The notes beneath the pieces were generated by a model. That model worked only from the letters and a program-made list of their open reading frames with translations. It ran no database searches and was not told the DNA's origin. From Algoriphagus hitonicola (GTDB lineage: Bacteria > Bacteroidota > Bacteroidia > Cytophagales > Cyclobacteriaceae), in the NCBI RefSeq assembly GCF_900113375.1, contig NZ_FOPC01000014.1:1-64000 (forward strand): a stretch of DNA of 64,000 bases, written 5' to 3'. This document shows, one piece after another, positions 17,236 through 27,964 of the stretch. The stretch's first letter is position 1. Every line of letters begins with the position of its first letter. The position numbers and the translations under genes are program-made.

Positions 17236-19017
17236 ATGTCATTTGAAATTGCACTAGTTTTTGGAATTATCGGGATTGCTATGCTCCTATTTTTCACGGA
17301 GCGATTAAGTATAGACACCGTGTCTATTTTGGTTATGGTGACTTTTATGGTCACAGGAATTTTAGACGTAAAAGAGGGTTTTGCCGGATTTTCAAATTAC
17401 GCTACGATTACGATTGGGGCGATGTTTGTCATTTCTGCGGCGATACTTAAAACGGGCTTGCTGGACACATTTATTCAGCTGATGAACCGACAGGCAGAGC
17501 GAGGGCCCTTTTTCCTCCTGCTAACTATTATGCTGGTCTCCGGATTGCTGTCGGCCTTTATCAATGACACGGCAGTAGTGGCTTTACTGATGCCGGCCGT
17601 CATCCAAATGGGCAGGAAAAATGATATTCCAGTCTCCCAATTGTTGATGCCTTTATCGTTTGGAGCATTGATGGGGGGAGTCTGTACGCTTTTGGGTACC
17701 TCTACCAATATTCTCGTCAGTGGGATCGCCGAACGAGAAGGATTACCTCAGTTTGGCGTATTTGAAATGAGCAAAGCTGGTATCGTCTTTTTTGCAGTAG
17801 GAATAATTTATATCCTAAGTATCGGAAGATGGCTAATCCCAAAGAGAAAATCGTCTTCCGACTTGAGCGAAAGTACCAATTTGGGGAATTACCTAGTCGA
17901 AATTACCATCGACGAAGACTTTGAGCAGTTGAATGAGCCGGTCTTCAAACAGTCCATTTTTAAAAAACTAGGCTTTGAAATTCTGCAAATAGTCCGGGCT
18001 GATGGAAAAAAAGTACGGGTATACCCCAATAGCAGTATTCAAGTAGGCGATTTGATCAGAGTCACCTGTGAAAAAGATGCGCTTGAAAAACTCGAAAAAG
18101 AAAAGGGAATCAGCGTAAAAACCGAACTGGAATGGAGTCAGGAAAACCTCACCGATGAGGATCAGAAAATCGTGGAAGCGATGGTTACACCCCAATCCCG
18201 TTTGATTAACCGAACACTAGATTCGTTCAACTTTAGAAATCTTCTGCCTGAAATGGTTGTATTAGGAATCAGACATAGACCGGGTTTGGTGGATAACTTG
18301 GTCAAAAAAACCCGTCTTAATCCAGGTGACATTCTTCTGATCCGAGCTCCGCAAGAATCCATTTATACAATTGACAAGAAAAACGACCTACTGCTACTAA
18401 CTGAGAGCAAGGCAAAAAGCATCAACAAAATCCAGAGTATCCTTACCTTATTGACCCTGATCGCTGTCATTGCTTTAGCCGCATTGAATGTTTTACCTAT
18501 TGCCGTATCCGCAGTAGCTGGCGCGGTTTTGGTCATTTTATTCAATTCCCTGGATCCCAAAGAAGCCTATGATGCAATTGACTGGAAGGTAATATTTATG
18601 CTGGCTGGAGTACTTTCGATGGGAGCTGCTTTAGAAAAGACCGGCGGAGCCGAATACCTGGGAAACCTGATCACAGAAAACCTTCAAGAACATGGGCCAC
18701 GGGCAGTTTTGGCGGGAGTATTTGGACTGACATTTTTGTTGACCAATGTTATGTCAAATAATGCCACCGCAGCGATTATAGCTCCAATAGCCATTAGTAT
18801 TGCGGAAAATATCGGTGTGGAAAGCCGCCCATTTTTGATGGCGGTGACCTTTGCTGCTAGTCTGAGCTTTATGACTCCGATGGGATATCAAACCAACACC
18901 ATGATTTACAATCCTGGAAAATATAAGTTTAAAGATTACCTTATTGTCGGTACCCCGCTCAATATTATCTTTTGGGTTTTGGCGATTTGGCTGATCCCGC
19001 TTCTTTATCCTTTTTAA
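17236..19017 (+). CDS. SLC13-type anion permease with RCK_C domains
   Basis: 593 residues. Two blocks of membrane helices with the paired signatures of DASS/CitT transporters: SAFINDTAVVALLMPAVI in the first half and NVMSNNATAAIIAPIAISIA in the second. Between them, roughly residues 215-375, lie two TrkA-C (RCK_C) domains (for example GNYLVEITIDEDFEQLNEPV). Such proteins carry sulfate or dicarboxylates with sodium. Substrate uncertain. Second gene after DUF202. Confidence 0.88.
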   Translation: MSFEIALVFGIIGIAMLLFFTERLSIDTVSILVMVTFMVTGILDVKEGFAGFSNYATITIGAMFVISAAILKTGLLDTFIQLMNRQAERGPFFLLLTIMLVSGLLSAFINDTAVVALLMPAVIQMGRKNDIPVSQLLMPLSFGALMGGVCTLLGTSTNILVSGIAEREGLPQFGVFEMSKAGIVFFAVGIIYILSIGRWLIPKRKSSSDLSESTNLGNYLVEITIDEDFEQLNEPVFKQSIFKKLGFEILQIVRADGKKVRVYPNSSIQVGDLIRVTCEKDALEKLEKEKGISVKTELEWSQENLTDEDQKIVEAMVTPQSRLINRTLDSFNFRNLLPEMVVLGIRHRPGLVDNLVKKTRLNPGDILLIRAPQESIYTIDKKNDLLLLTESKAKSINKIQSILTLLTLIAVIALAALNVLPIAVSAVAGAVLVILFNSLDPKEAYDAIDWKVIFMLAGVLSMGAALEKTGGAEYLGNLITENLQEHGPRAVLAGVFGLTFLLTNVMSNNATAAIIAPIAISIAENIGVESRPFLMAVTFAASLSFMTPMGYQTNTMIYNPGKYKFKDYLIVGTPLNIIFWVLAIWLIPLLYPF

Positions 19018-19066
19018 AATTGATTATATTCGAGTAATTCAATTTATTCACTTAACCCCAAATGCT

Positions 19067-19279
19067 ATGAAAATTTTTGGAATTGTATTGGTTGTAGCTG
19101 GAATCATCATGCTTTTGATGTCCGGTATAAGCTTTACCACAGAAGAAAAGGTAATTGATGCTGGACCTATCGAGGTCAACGCGGACAAAGAACGTAGGAT
19201 TGAGTGGCCTGCTTATGCAGGGGGAATCGTCCTAGTGGCCGGAGCAATTTTGATTGGTGTGGGAGCGAAAAAAAAGTAA
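19067..19279 (+). CDS. Small two-helix membrane protein
   Basis: 70 residues: a helix at residues 3-21 (IFGIVLVVAGIIMLLMSG), a short periplasmic or cytoplasmic segment rich in charged residues (TTEEKVIDAGPIEVNADKERR), then a helix at 50-66 ending in GAKKK. Resembles small DUF3185-like proteins, but I cannot assign it firmly. Lies 49 bases after the transporter and before a terminator, so it may be the third gene of that operon. Confidence 0.6.
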   Translation: MKIFGIVLVVAGIIMLLMSGISFTTEEKVIDAGPIEVNADKERRIEWPAYAGGIVLVAGAILIGVGAKKK

Positions 19280-19284
19280 TAAAA

Positions 19285-19315
19285 AAGGCTGAGCGAAACT
19301 TGCTCAGCCTTCTTT
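19285..19315. terminator. Bidirectional terminator
   Basis: AAGGCTGAGC / GCTCAGCCTT, 10-bp perfect stem, 7-base loop, with A-run and T-run on opposite sides. It separates the small membrane gene from the convergent ppk1. Confidence 0.88.
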
Positions 19316-21447
19316 TATCCTACCAATTGGACTTGAGCTACTTTTTCAGCATCCAAATTAAAAAACTCTTTATGGACATTAAACACCTCTTCGCCTTCCT
19401 TGGGCGATTTGGGAATGTAGGAACCGTCTTCCTGCATCACATAGGCATTTACATTGTCCCGAAGGTTAAATGCCAAGATATTCATCAGCTGCTTCTCCAA
19501 AAGCGGAGCTTCCACTTTGAATAAGGACTCCAGTCGCTTGTCAAAACTCCGAACCATCATATCGGCACTTCCTGCGTAGGTTCGTGTATGACCATTGTTG
19601 TGGAAATGATAGATCCGAGAATGCTCCAGAAAATCACCTACAATAGAAATCACTTCTATATTTTCGCTCAAACCGGGACGACCGGGACGCAAGCAACAAA
19701 TGCCCCTAATGATCAATTTGATGGTCACACCAGACTGAGATGCGCGATAAAGTGCATAGATGATTTCAGAATCCTCCAAGGAATTCACCTTGATGAAAAT
19801 CCCACTTGGCAAACCATTTCGGGCATTTTCGGCCTCCTGCTCGATAAACTCAATGAGTTGGTTACGCATATCTCTCGGAGCAGTGATCAAGCTTTTGTAT
19901 TGGCTAGGCATGCTGTGTCCAGTGATCACATTAAAAAACTCCGAAACATCATTGGCCAAGACTTCATTGGTTGTCATTAATCCAATATCTGTATACAACC
20001 TCGAGGTGTCTTCATTGTAATTGCCCGACCCCAAATGCACAAAACGCGTAATTTCATTGCTGTCCTTTTTTACGATCAAGAGCAGCTTGGTATGGGTTTT
20101 CAAATGAGTAATCCCATAGATCACAAAGCATCCGGCCTTCTGAAGTTTTTTGGCTTCACGGATATTGTTTTCCTCATCAAATCGGGCCTTCACCTCAAAC
20201 AGAACCGAGACGTGTTTCCCATTTTCCGCAGCTCTCAGCAAAGCTTTGGTGATTCGGCTTTCCTTTGCCAGACGGTAAATGGTCATCTTGATGGCCATAA
20301 CATCCGGATCCTCGGCGGCTTTTTCGATCAAATCCAGAATCGGCTCAATATTGTTGTAGGGGTGATGAAGTAGGATGTCCTTTTCTTTCAGAATCTCAAA
20401 AATCTCCGCTCTTCCCTCCTCCTGATAAGAGAGTGGTTTTACAGGCTCCGGAATCTGAGGCATTCGATCCCTAAACTTCTTATTTCCGACGATCTGCCAC
20501 AGACCTGTAAAATCGATCATGCTGCTTCGCTTCACCAAAAACACCGAATCCATTTTCAGATTCCATCGCTCCAGTAGGGAATTGAGCATCCATTTGCTGT
20601 ATCCCTCCTCGATTTCTATCCGAACTACCCGACCGGTTTTACGCTCCATCAATTTACGCTTGACCTCTTCGAGAAAATTCGCATCCATATCTTCACTTTC
20701 CTCGAGCGTAAAATCTCCGTTTCTGGTAATTCTAAAGAGACTTACCGCTTCTATTTCTACATTTCTAAAGAGGGAAACTATATTTTCACGGATGACTTCT
20801 TCGATAGGAATCAATAAAAGAGATCCATTTCGCTCTACTTCGAAAAATCGCGGAATATTAGCCGGGATCTGAACAAAGCTAAGCTTTCGCATATCCTTCC
20901 GTTCGCCGGGGCTCGTGGTCACCACGCCAAATACCAGCAATTTATTCATCAGAATCGGAAAAGTCCGATAACCGTCATAAACCATCGGTGTCAGCATGGG
21001 ATAAATTGCCCGCTGAAAATATTGGGTAACTTTCTCCTGCTCCTCTGTCGAAAGTTTGGAGGTATTGCACAGTAAGGTACCCTCTTCGTGAAGTTGAGGA
21101 AGGACTTGCTGTGTGAAATGATTATGCTGATCCTGATGAAAAATCTGGCAATCTTTCATCAAGCGGGATTTGAAGGGTTCCTCTCGCAAGCCGGAGTAAT
21201 CGATTCGCTCCTTGTCGTAGTCTAGGTAATTGTAGAGGGAACCAACTCGAATCATAAAAAACTCGTCCAAGTTGGAGGCGGTAATCGCCAAAAACTTCAA
21301 CTTCTCAAATACGGTACGGTGTTGTTTTTTTGCTTGATCGAGAACTCGTTCATTAAATTTCAGCCAACTTAAGTCTCTACTAACTAAGTCACTATTCTGA
21401 ATTACCGAATCGTATCTGTCTCCAACTTCCAGTTTCATTTGTCCCAA
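19315..21447 (-). CDS. ppk1: Polyphosphate kinase 1
   Basis: 710 residues. Reversibly polymerises the gamma-phosphate of ATP into polyphosphate. N-terminal domain RDLSWLKFNERVLDQAKK, middle phospholipase-D-like domains with LHHPYNNIEPILDLIEKAA, and the active-site region ITHLKTHTKLLLIVKK with the phospho-accepting histidine, followed by FVHLGSGNYNEDTSRLYTD. The C-terminal domain has the conserved GICCLRPG and SIVGDFLEHSRIYHF. Cytoplasmic or membrane-associated. It stands downstream of gyrB but behind that gene's terminator. Confidence 0.94.
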   Translation of the reverse strand: MGQMKLEVGDRYDSVIQNSDLVSRDLSWLKFNERVLDQAKKQHRTVFEKLKFLAITASNLDEFFMIRVGSLYNYLDYDKERIDYSGLREEPFKSRLMKDCQIFHQDQHNHFTQQVLPQLHEEGTLLCNTSKLSTEEQEKVTQYFQRAIYPMLTPMVYDGYRTFPILMNKLLVFGVVTTSPGERKDMRKLSFVQIPANIPRFFEVERNGSLLLIPIEEVIRENIVSLFRNVEIEAVSLFRITRNGDFTLEESEDMDANFLEEVKRKLMERKTGRVVRIEIEEGYSKWMLNSLLERWNLKMDSVFLVKRSSMIDFTGLWQIVGNKKFRDRMPQIPEPVKPLSYQEEGRAEIFEILKEKDILLHHPYNNIEPILDLIEKAAEDPDVMAIKMTIYRLAKESRITKALLRAAENGKHVSVLFEVKARFDEENNIREAKKLQKAGCFVIYGITHLKTHTKLLLIVKKDSNEITRFVHLGSGNYNEDTSRLYTDIGLMTTNEVLANDVSEFFNVITGHSMPSQYKSLITAPRDMRNQLIEFIEQEAENARNGLPSGIFIKVNSLEDSEIIYALYRASQSGVTIKLIIRGICCLRPGRPGLSENIEVISIVGDFLEHSRIYHFHNNGHTRTYAGSADMMVRSFDKRLESLFKVEAPLLEKQLMNILAFNLRDNVNAYVMQEDGSYIPKSPKEGEEVFNVHKEFFNLDAEKVAQVQLVG

Positions 21448-21509
21448 ATTTTAAATAATCAGTCTTTACGTAAAAGCTGCCGAGCTCTTCATGGGTGAGG
21501 GTGAAAAAA

Positions 21510-21524
21510 GGGGCCGAAAGCCCC
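21510..21524 (-). terminator. Terminator of gyrB
   Basis: GGGGC-CGAAA-GCCCC on the plus strand; on the minus strand the hairpin is followed by six T residues. Ten bases past the gyrB stop. Confidence 0.82.
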
Positions 21525-21533
21525 GATTTACTT

Positions 21534-23524
<1,991 letters not shown>

Positions 23525-23837
23525 AAAACGGTGATTTTTTATTTTTTAATGATTTGGCAAGTTAATTAAAAAAAGTGACTCATACGAGAATAAAAGAGCC
23601 ATAATTACATCAAATTTCAGGTTCGCCGAATTATATTTAATCAAAATTTTATTTCTCCTTTTACCAACTTACGGAACTTTTGATATTTTTTTCATCGACA
23701 AAAAATCAATTTATATACCTCTTTTTAAGCAATATATACTCTTTTGTTTATTTTTTTGATTTCATCTTTAAACAAATTTTATTCTGATAATCTTTAATGT
23801 GGGAAATCATACAATTAACACCTAACCTTTAAAACAC
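23525..23837. other. Divergent regulatory region of gyrB and rhodopsin
   Basis: About 310 very AT-rich bases between gyrB and the rhodopsin gene. Must hold the promoters of both. Several TTTG runs occur but I could not place a good TAnnTTTG box for either gene. No ORF or RNA gene. Confidence 0.5.
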
Positions 23838-24593
23838 ATGAACCTCACCTTATTAGCTGAATTAGTTGGTTTGGACAGAATCATTAATTCGGATCCGGTC
23901 GCCATTACCTTTTTCATTGGGTATATGGCTATGTTTGCTTCAGCAGTATTCTTTTTTGTAGAAAGAGGATCTGTTGACGGAAAGTGGAAAACTTCACTTC
24001 TTGTATCCGGGCTCATCACGGGTATTGCCGCAGTACATTATTACTACATGCGGGATTTTTATTTGCAGACTGGCACTAGTCCTACGGCTTTCAGATACGT
24101 GGATTGGACACTGACAGTACCTTTGATGTGTGTGGAGTTTTATCTTTTGACCAAGCCATTTGGTGCAAAAGGATCTACTCTTTTCAAGTTGATCATTGCT
24201 TCACTATTGATGCTGGTAACAGGTTACATTGGGGAGACTTCCGGTATCGATAGCAATATCTTCTGGGGAGTATTATCCACTGTAGGATACTTGTACATCG
24301 TATATGAAGTGTTTGCTGGTGACGTAGCCAAACTGGCTAAAGAATCTGACAGCCCTGCACTTGGTAGAGCTATGTTCTTGTTGAAAATCTTCATCACATT
24401 GGGATGGTCTATTTACCCAATCGGGTACATGGTGCTTCCAGGCAACTTACTATCTGGTGCCTTCGAGGTAAGTTCCATCGATTTATTTTACAACTTGGCT
24501 GATGCCATTAACAAAATTGGATTCGGATTGGTCATCTATTCTGTGGCTATTTCAGAATCTGCAAAGAATAAAGTTAAAACTGCAACAGCTTAA
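23838..24593 (+). CDS. Proteorhodopsin, proton-pumping type
   Basis: Light-driven outward proton pump of the inner membrane; 251 residues, seven helices. Helix C has RYVDWTLTVPLMCVEFYLL with D89, T93 and E100, the DTE set (acceptor and donor, D97/T101/E108 in green proteorhodopsin). H67 matches His75. Residue 97 (tuning site 105) is Met, which goes with green absorption. Helix G carries the retinal lysine K226 in LADAINKIGFG. In helix E, G144 (FWGVLSTVGY) aligns with F152 of green proteorhodopsin, where a glycine opens a window for a carotenoid antenna in xanthorhodopsins. First gene before crtY and blh. Confidence 0.95.
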   Translation: MNLTLLAELVGLDRIINSDPVAITFFIGYMAMFASAVFFFVERGSVDGKWKTSLLVSGLITGIAAVHYYYMRDFYLQTGTSPTAFRYVDWTLTVPLMCVEFYLLTKPFGAKGSTLFKLIIASLLMLVTGYIGETSGIDSNIFWGVLSTVGYLYIVYEVFAGDVAKLAKESDSPALGRAMFLLKIFITLGWSIYPIGYMVLPGNLLSGAFEVSSIDLFYNLADAINKIGFGLVIYSVAISESAKNKVKTATA

Positions 24594-24604
24594 CAACCAC
24601 AAAA

Positions 24605-24634
24605 AGGGGTCGTCGAAAGGCGATCCCTATTTTC
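24605..24634 (+). promoter_or_regulatory. Intra-operon hairpin between rhodopsin and crtY
   Basis: AGGGGTCG / CGATCCCT, 8-bp stem with one G-T pair and an 8-base loop, followed by ATTTTC. Lies in the 44-base gap after the rhodopsin stop. It may act as a partial terminator or 3' stabiliser that keeps rhodopsin mRNA above crtY-blh levels. Confidence 0.55.
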
Positions 24635-24637
24635 ACT

Positions 24638-25777
24638 ATGAAGGAATATGATTTCATATTTGCAGGAGCTGGTTGTGCAAGTCTAAGCCTGGTTTATTAC
24701 CTCTTAGAAAGCCCCCTTAAAGACTCCAAAATCCTGCTTATTGATCCAGAAATCAATCAAGTTCCTTCCAAAACTTGGTGTTATTGGGCGGAATCTCCCT
24801 TAAAAATTCATCCTAGCAATGCCATCCGGTTTTGGGAAAGTTTAAAACTTTCATCTCCAAAACAACAACATCAATACTCCTTTTCTAAGCTTAAATATTT
24901 CCATTTGGAGTCTACCGATTTTTATGACGCTATCTGGAAAAAAATTAAAAGCAATTCGAACATTGACACCTTAGCTTCCAAGGTAATTAGCCTTGAGGAT
25001 AATCACTCTCACGGGATTGTGCATTGTAGTGGAGATGTCACTTTCAACGGGAAAACTATTTTCGATTCACGGATTACCGACCAAGATTATCATTCACCTG
25101 GGATGCTCAAGCAACTTTTTGCAGGCTGGGTAGTCAAAACTGAGGATTCGCTTTTCGACAGCAAAGCAATGACACTGATGGAATGGAGTCAAGAAATATC
25201 AGCTGATTTTGAATTCTTCTATATCTTGCCTTTTTCCGATAAATCAGCCTTAATCGAATACACCACATATTCAACAAACCTCATTTCAAAAAAATCTCTC
25301 GAAAGGAAAATTCAGGAGTATCTTGAACAAAAATTTCCTGATTCTGAATTCTCCATTTCTTTTCAAGAAAGCGGTATGATTCCCATGACCACCAAATCGA
25401 GAGAATTTTCATCAAGTAAAACCATTCATCCTATCGGAACCCGTGCGGGCTGGACAAAAGCCTCAACTGGTTATACCTTTCACAAAATCCAGTTGGAGAC
25501 CCAGAGAATCGCCACTGAATTGGTTCAGGGAAAATCAATCTCCACCTATAAATCATCCAAACGATTCAAGTTTTACGATAATATTCTTCTAAATATCGCC
25601 CACAAATGGCCTAATGAATTGTCCAATTTATTTAATGATTTATTCAAAAAAACTCCCATGGATCAGCTTTTTCGCTTTTTAAATGAAGAGACTTCCATCT
25701 GGGAGGAACTGAGCATTTTGTCCCGTCTCCGATTTGCGATTTTCATCAAAAGCTTGATTTCCTATGAAAAGCGTTGA
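24638..25777 (+). CDS. crtY: Lycopene beta-cyclase
   Basis: 379 residues. Closes the ends of lycopene to give beta-carotene, the precursor of retinal. The N-terminal dinucleotide-binding motif is YDFIFAGAGCASLSLVYYLL with the acid LLIDPE at the end of strand 2. TWCYWAE, FDSRI, QLFAGWVVKTE, YILPFSDKSALIEYT and HPIGTRAGWTKASTGYTF are all hallmarks of CrtY-type cyclases. Membrane-associated. It overlaps the blh start by 14 bases. Other carotenoid genes (crtE, crtB, crtI, any hydroxylase) are not in the window. Confidence 0.93.
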   Translation: MKEYDFIFAGAGCASLSLVYYLLESPLKDSKILLIDPEINQVPSKTWCYWAESPLKIHPSNAIRFWESLKLSSPKQQHQYSFSKLKYFHLESTDFYDAIWKKIKSNSNIDTLASKVISLEDNHSHGIVHCSGDVTFNGKTIFDSRITDQDYHSPGMLKQLFAGWVVKTEDSLFDSKAMTLMEWSQEISADFEFFYILPFSDKSALIEYTTYSTNLISKKSLERKIQEYLEQKFPDSEFSISFQESGMIPMTTKSREFSSSKTIHPIGTRAGWTKASTGYTFHKIQLETQRIATELVQGKSISTYKSSKRFKFYDNILLNIAHKWPNELSNLFNDLFKKTPMDQLFRFLNEETSIWEELSILSRLRFAIFIKSLISYEKR

Positions 25778-26660
25778 GTCCTATTTCAAAATACTTGGTA
25801 TTCTAATTTGTCTGGGATTTATCCTGAGTGGATCTACCAATGTATTGGCCCAACTGGGTGTTTTTGGGGTGATTTTACTAACCATAGGAATTCCTCATGG
25901 TGCCATTGATCATCTTACTTCCCAGCCTCGACAGACAAGAAAATCATTCGTGAAATTTCTGATCGTCTATCTGGGTTTAATTATTCTTTACTTGGGGCTT
26001 TGGTTTAGTGCTCCCAAATTAGCCGTTCTGCTATTTTTGGCATTTTCTGCTTATCATTTTGGCCAAACGCACTACCTCAATCGATCCATAAATTTAGGTT
26101 GGAAAGAACCGCTGCTTTTCGTCAGTCGTGGGTTTTTCCTTTTAAGTGTGATTCTATTCGGGAGCTTTGATACCACCTTACAGATTCTCTCCCCGATCTT
26201 ATCTATAGCTTTTCTAGAACCTTATCAATTTTACGTAATGCTTTCTTTTTTGGGATTGACCATATTGGTGCAGTTTACTTCCAAAATTTCTTTCAGCCGG
26301 AGCGATCTATTAGATTTATTGGTCTTGCCTTTTCTACTGTATTTCAGCCCTTTATTTATCAGTTTTGCCGTGTATTTCGGATTTTGGCATTCTCTCCCAA
26401 GCATGATTACCGAATACGATTACTTATCTAGATTCCCCCAATTTCGAGGAACAAAAAAATTTATCACCCAACTTCTTCCGTTTAGTTTGATTAGTATAGT
26501 TGGGATCGCACTTATCTTATTCCTGGGAATCAATACGCTGGAAATGGGAGAATTGACGCTCTTATTTTTCGTCTTGATATCTCTGATTTCATTTCCTCAT
26601 GTCATTTACATGGATAGTTTCTTCAAAAAGTCGGCTAAAACTGACCCGTACTCAACATAA
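25764..26660 (+). CDS. blh: Beta-carotene 15,15'-dioxygenase (Brp/Blh family)
   Basis: 298 residues, integral membrane protein with about eight helices. Cleaves beta-carotene into two molecules of all-trans retinal, the rhodopsin cofactor. The histidines that hold the catalytic iron are visible in GIPHGAIDH, FSAYHFGQTHY, VYFGFWHSLPSM and ISFPHVIYMD, matching the Blh family. Start ATG 25764 lies inside the end of crtY, so translation is probably coupled. Its 3' end overlaps the convergent CoA-binding gene by 26 bases. Confidence 0.93.
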   Translation: MKSVESYFKILGILICLGFILSGSTNVLAQLGVFGVILLTIGIPHGAIDHLTSQPRQTRKSFVKFLIVYLGLIILYLGLWFSAPKLAVLLFLAFSAYHFGQTHYLNRSINLGWKEPLLFVSRGFFLLSVILFGSFDTTLQILSPILSIAFLEPYQFYVMLSFLGLTILVQFTSKISFSRSDLLDLLVLPFLLYFSPLFISFAVYFGFWHSLPSMITEYDYLSRFPQFRGTKKFITQLLPFSLISIVGIALILFLGINTLEMGELTLLFFVLISLISFPHVIYMDSFFKKSAKTDPYST

Positions 26661-27006
26661 CCAAGGTACAGGCAGGGACCACGTACACTCCTTTTTCTTT
26701 CGCCTTATTAAAAAATTCAGGATTTTCTGTTCCCGGATTGAAAATAATTCGTTTTGGATTTAGCGAAAGCAAATAATCCATCCATTCCTCCTGATGCTGG
26801 GGTCCGATATAAAGCGTGATCGTATGGATATCGCTTAATTCAGGTTTGGTTTTCAGATCCAAAATCTCCCGGCCAAAGACTTTTCCCTTTTTAATCCCGA
26901 TAGGAACAAAATCCATCTCCCGCTCAGCAAACATAGACGCTGCATAGTGGGCATATCTGCTTGGATTGGTAGTAGCTCCTACGATCAAAGTTTTCTTATC
27001 AGACAT
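26635..27006 (-). CDS. CoA-binding domain protein (YccU-like)
   Basis: 123 residues from ATG 27006, which overlaps the preceding stop as ATGTCTGA; the longer frame is less likely. Rossmann-type CoA-binding fold with TLIVGATTNPSRYAHYAASMF, EILDLKTKPELSDIHTITLYIG and RIIFNPGTENPEFF. Bacterial members bind CoA in the cytoplasm; cellular role unknown. Third gene after the glsA-like and glsB-like acyltransferases, which suggests a link with acyl-CoA or acyl-carrier metabolism. Convergent overlap with blh. Confidence 0.78.
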   Translation of the reverse strand: MSDKKTLIVGATTNPSRYAHYAASMFAEREMDFVPIGIKKGKVFGREILDLKTKPELSDIHTITLYIGPQHQEEWMDYLLSLNPKRIIFNPGTENPEFFNKAKEKGVYVVPACTLVMLSTGQF

Positions 27007-27964
27007 CTCTACTTCCATATTTTCTATCTCGCTCAAAGCTATCCATATGCCGATGTTTTTTGGTTTCGTAGATATCTTCCAGCGTAATCAAAATCCCCGT
27101 CTCCTCTACGGCTCCAAATTCATCATTCAATGAAGTCCCAAAAGTCATCATTGTAGGAGAAAGATTCATGTAGGTATTGATCAGGGGTGGAATATTTTCC
27201 CCATAACCCCTGATCCTGCTATTCAGTAATTTATATCCGTCCTTATATTCCAGGTTTTCGAAAGGATTCGGCCTCCTGCCCACTTCTGTTTCAAAATCCA
27301 GCTCAAGTTCCTTTTTAGGAGTAACGAGACCTTTTTTATCCGGAAAATAATAATTCATAAATACCAACAAAAGGTCTCTAGCCTCTCGATGATAATGCGG
27401 ATACATGGTCACTTTACCAAAAAGATATTTGACATCAGGATTGAGCAGGACTACGGCTCCGAGACCATCCCAAAGATTATCCAAGCTGAAAATACCTTTC
27501 CGATTGTCGATTCCGGGTTGGTATTTGGGTTGGACAAAAGACCGACCCAATTCAATGGTATAGGGGATATAATTTTTTATAAACTCCTCAGAAAAATCAA
27601 ACAAATGAGTGGTGGACAAATTAATTCCTCCATCTATTTTCATGGCTTTCCGACAATGGATAAGCCGATATCCAGCGACAATTTCTTCATCTTCAGGATT
27701 CCAGGTGATTAACTGATCATAACAGACTTCCCCTGTATCATTTTCATCTAAATCTAAGGCAAGGCCAGTTCCCCCTCCGGCAGTTCGAAAAGTCAACTCT
27801 CTTAGCCTTCCGATTTCCAACACTGTATTTGGAGCATTATGATGATTTACCAAAAACACCAAATTGTTTCCGTTATTGGTATATCGAAGAAAACGCTCTC
27901 CTGTCAATTCAGACTTCAGCAACTGTCGGTCAACTGCCGGAATGATTTCTTCCAACTTATTCAT
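26999..27964 (-). CDS. glsB: N-acyltransferase for amino lipids (GlsB/OlsB-like)
   Basis: 321 residues. GNAT-type acyltransferase of the hemolysin/OlsB group: EIGRLRELTFRTAGGGTG, YDQLITWNPEDEEIVAGYRLI, ELGRSFVQPKYQPGIDNRKGIFSLDNLWDGLG and KYLFGKVTMYP are typical of the Bacteroidota members. In Bacteroides the homologue GlsB attaches a 3-hydroxy fatty acid to glycine, the first step of glycine-lipid synthesis. Ornithine is the alternative substrate. The start overlaps the stop of the glsA-like gene by eight bases. The symbol is by analogy with Bacteroides. Confidence 0.82.
   Translation of the reverse strand: MNKLEEIIPAVDRQLLKSELTGERFLRYTNNGNNLVFLVNHHNAPNTVLEIGRLRELTFRTAGGGTGLALDLDENDTGEVCYDQLITWNPEDEEIVAGYRLIHCRKAMKIDGGINLSTTHLFDFSEEFIKNYIPYTIELGRSFVQPKYQPGIDNRKGIFSLDNLWDGLGAVVLLNPDVKYLFGKVTMYPHYHREARDLLLVFMNYYFPDKKGLVTPKKELELDFETEVGRRPNPFENLEYKDGYKLLNSRIRGYGENIPPLINTYMNLSPTMMTFGTSLNDEFGAVEETGILITLEDIYETKKHRHMDSFERDRKYGSRDV

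Noticed and set aside
23700..23837. A TTTG/TAnnTTTG promoter for rhodopsin
   Set aside because: Several TTTG runs are present but none pairs with a proper -7 box at normal distance.
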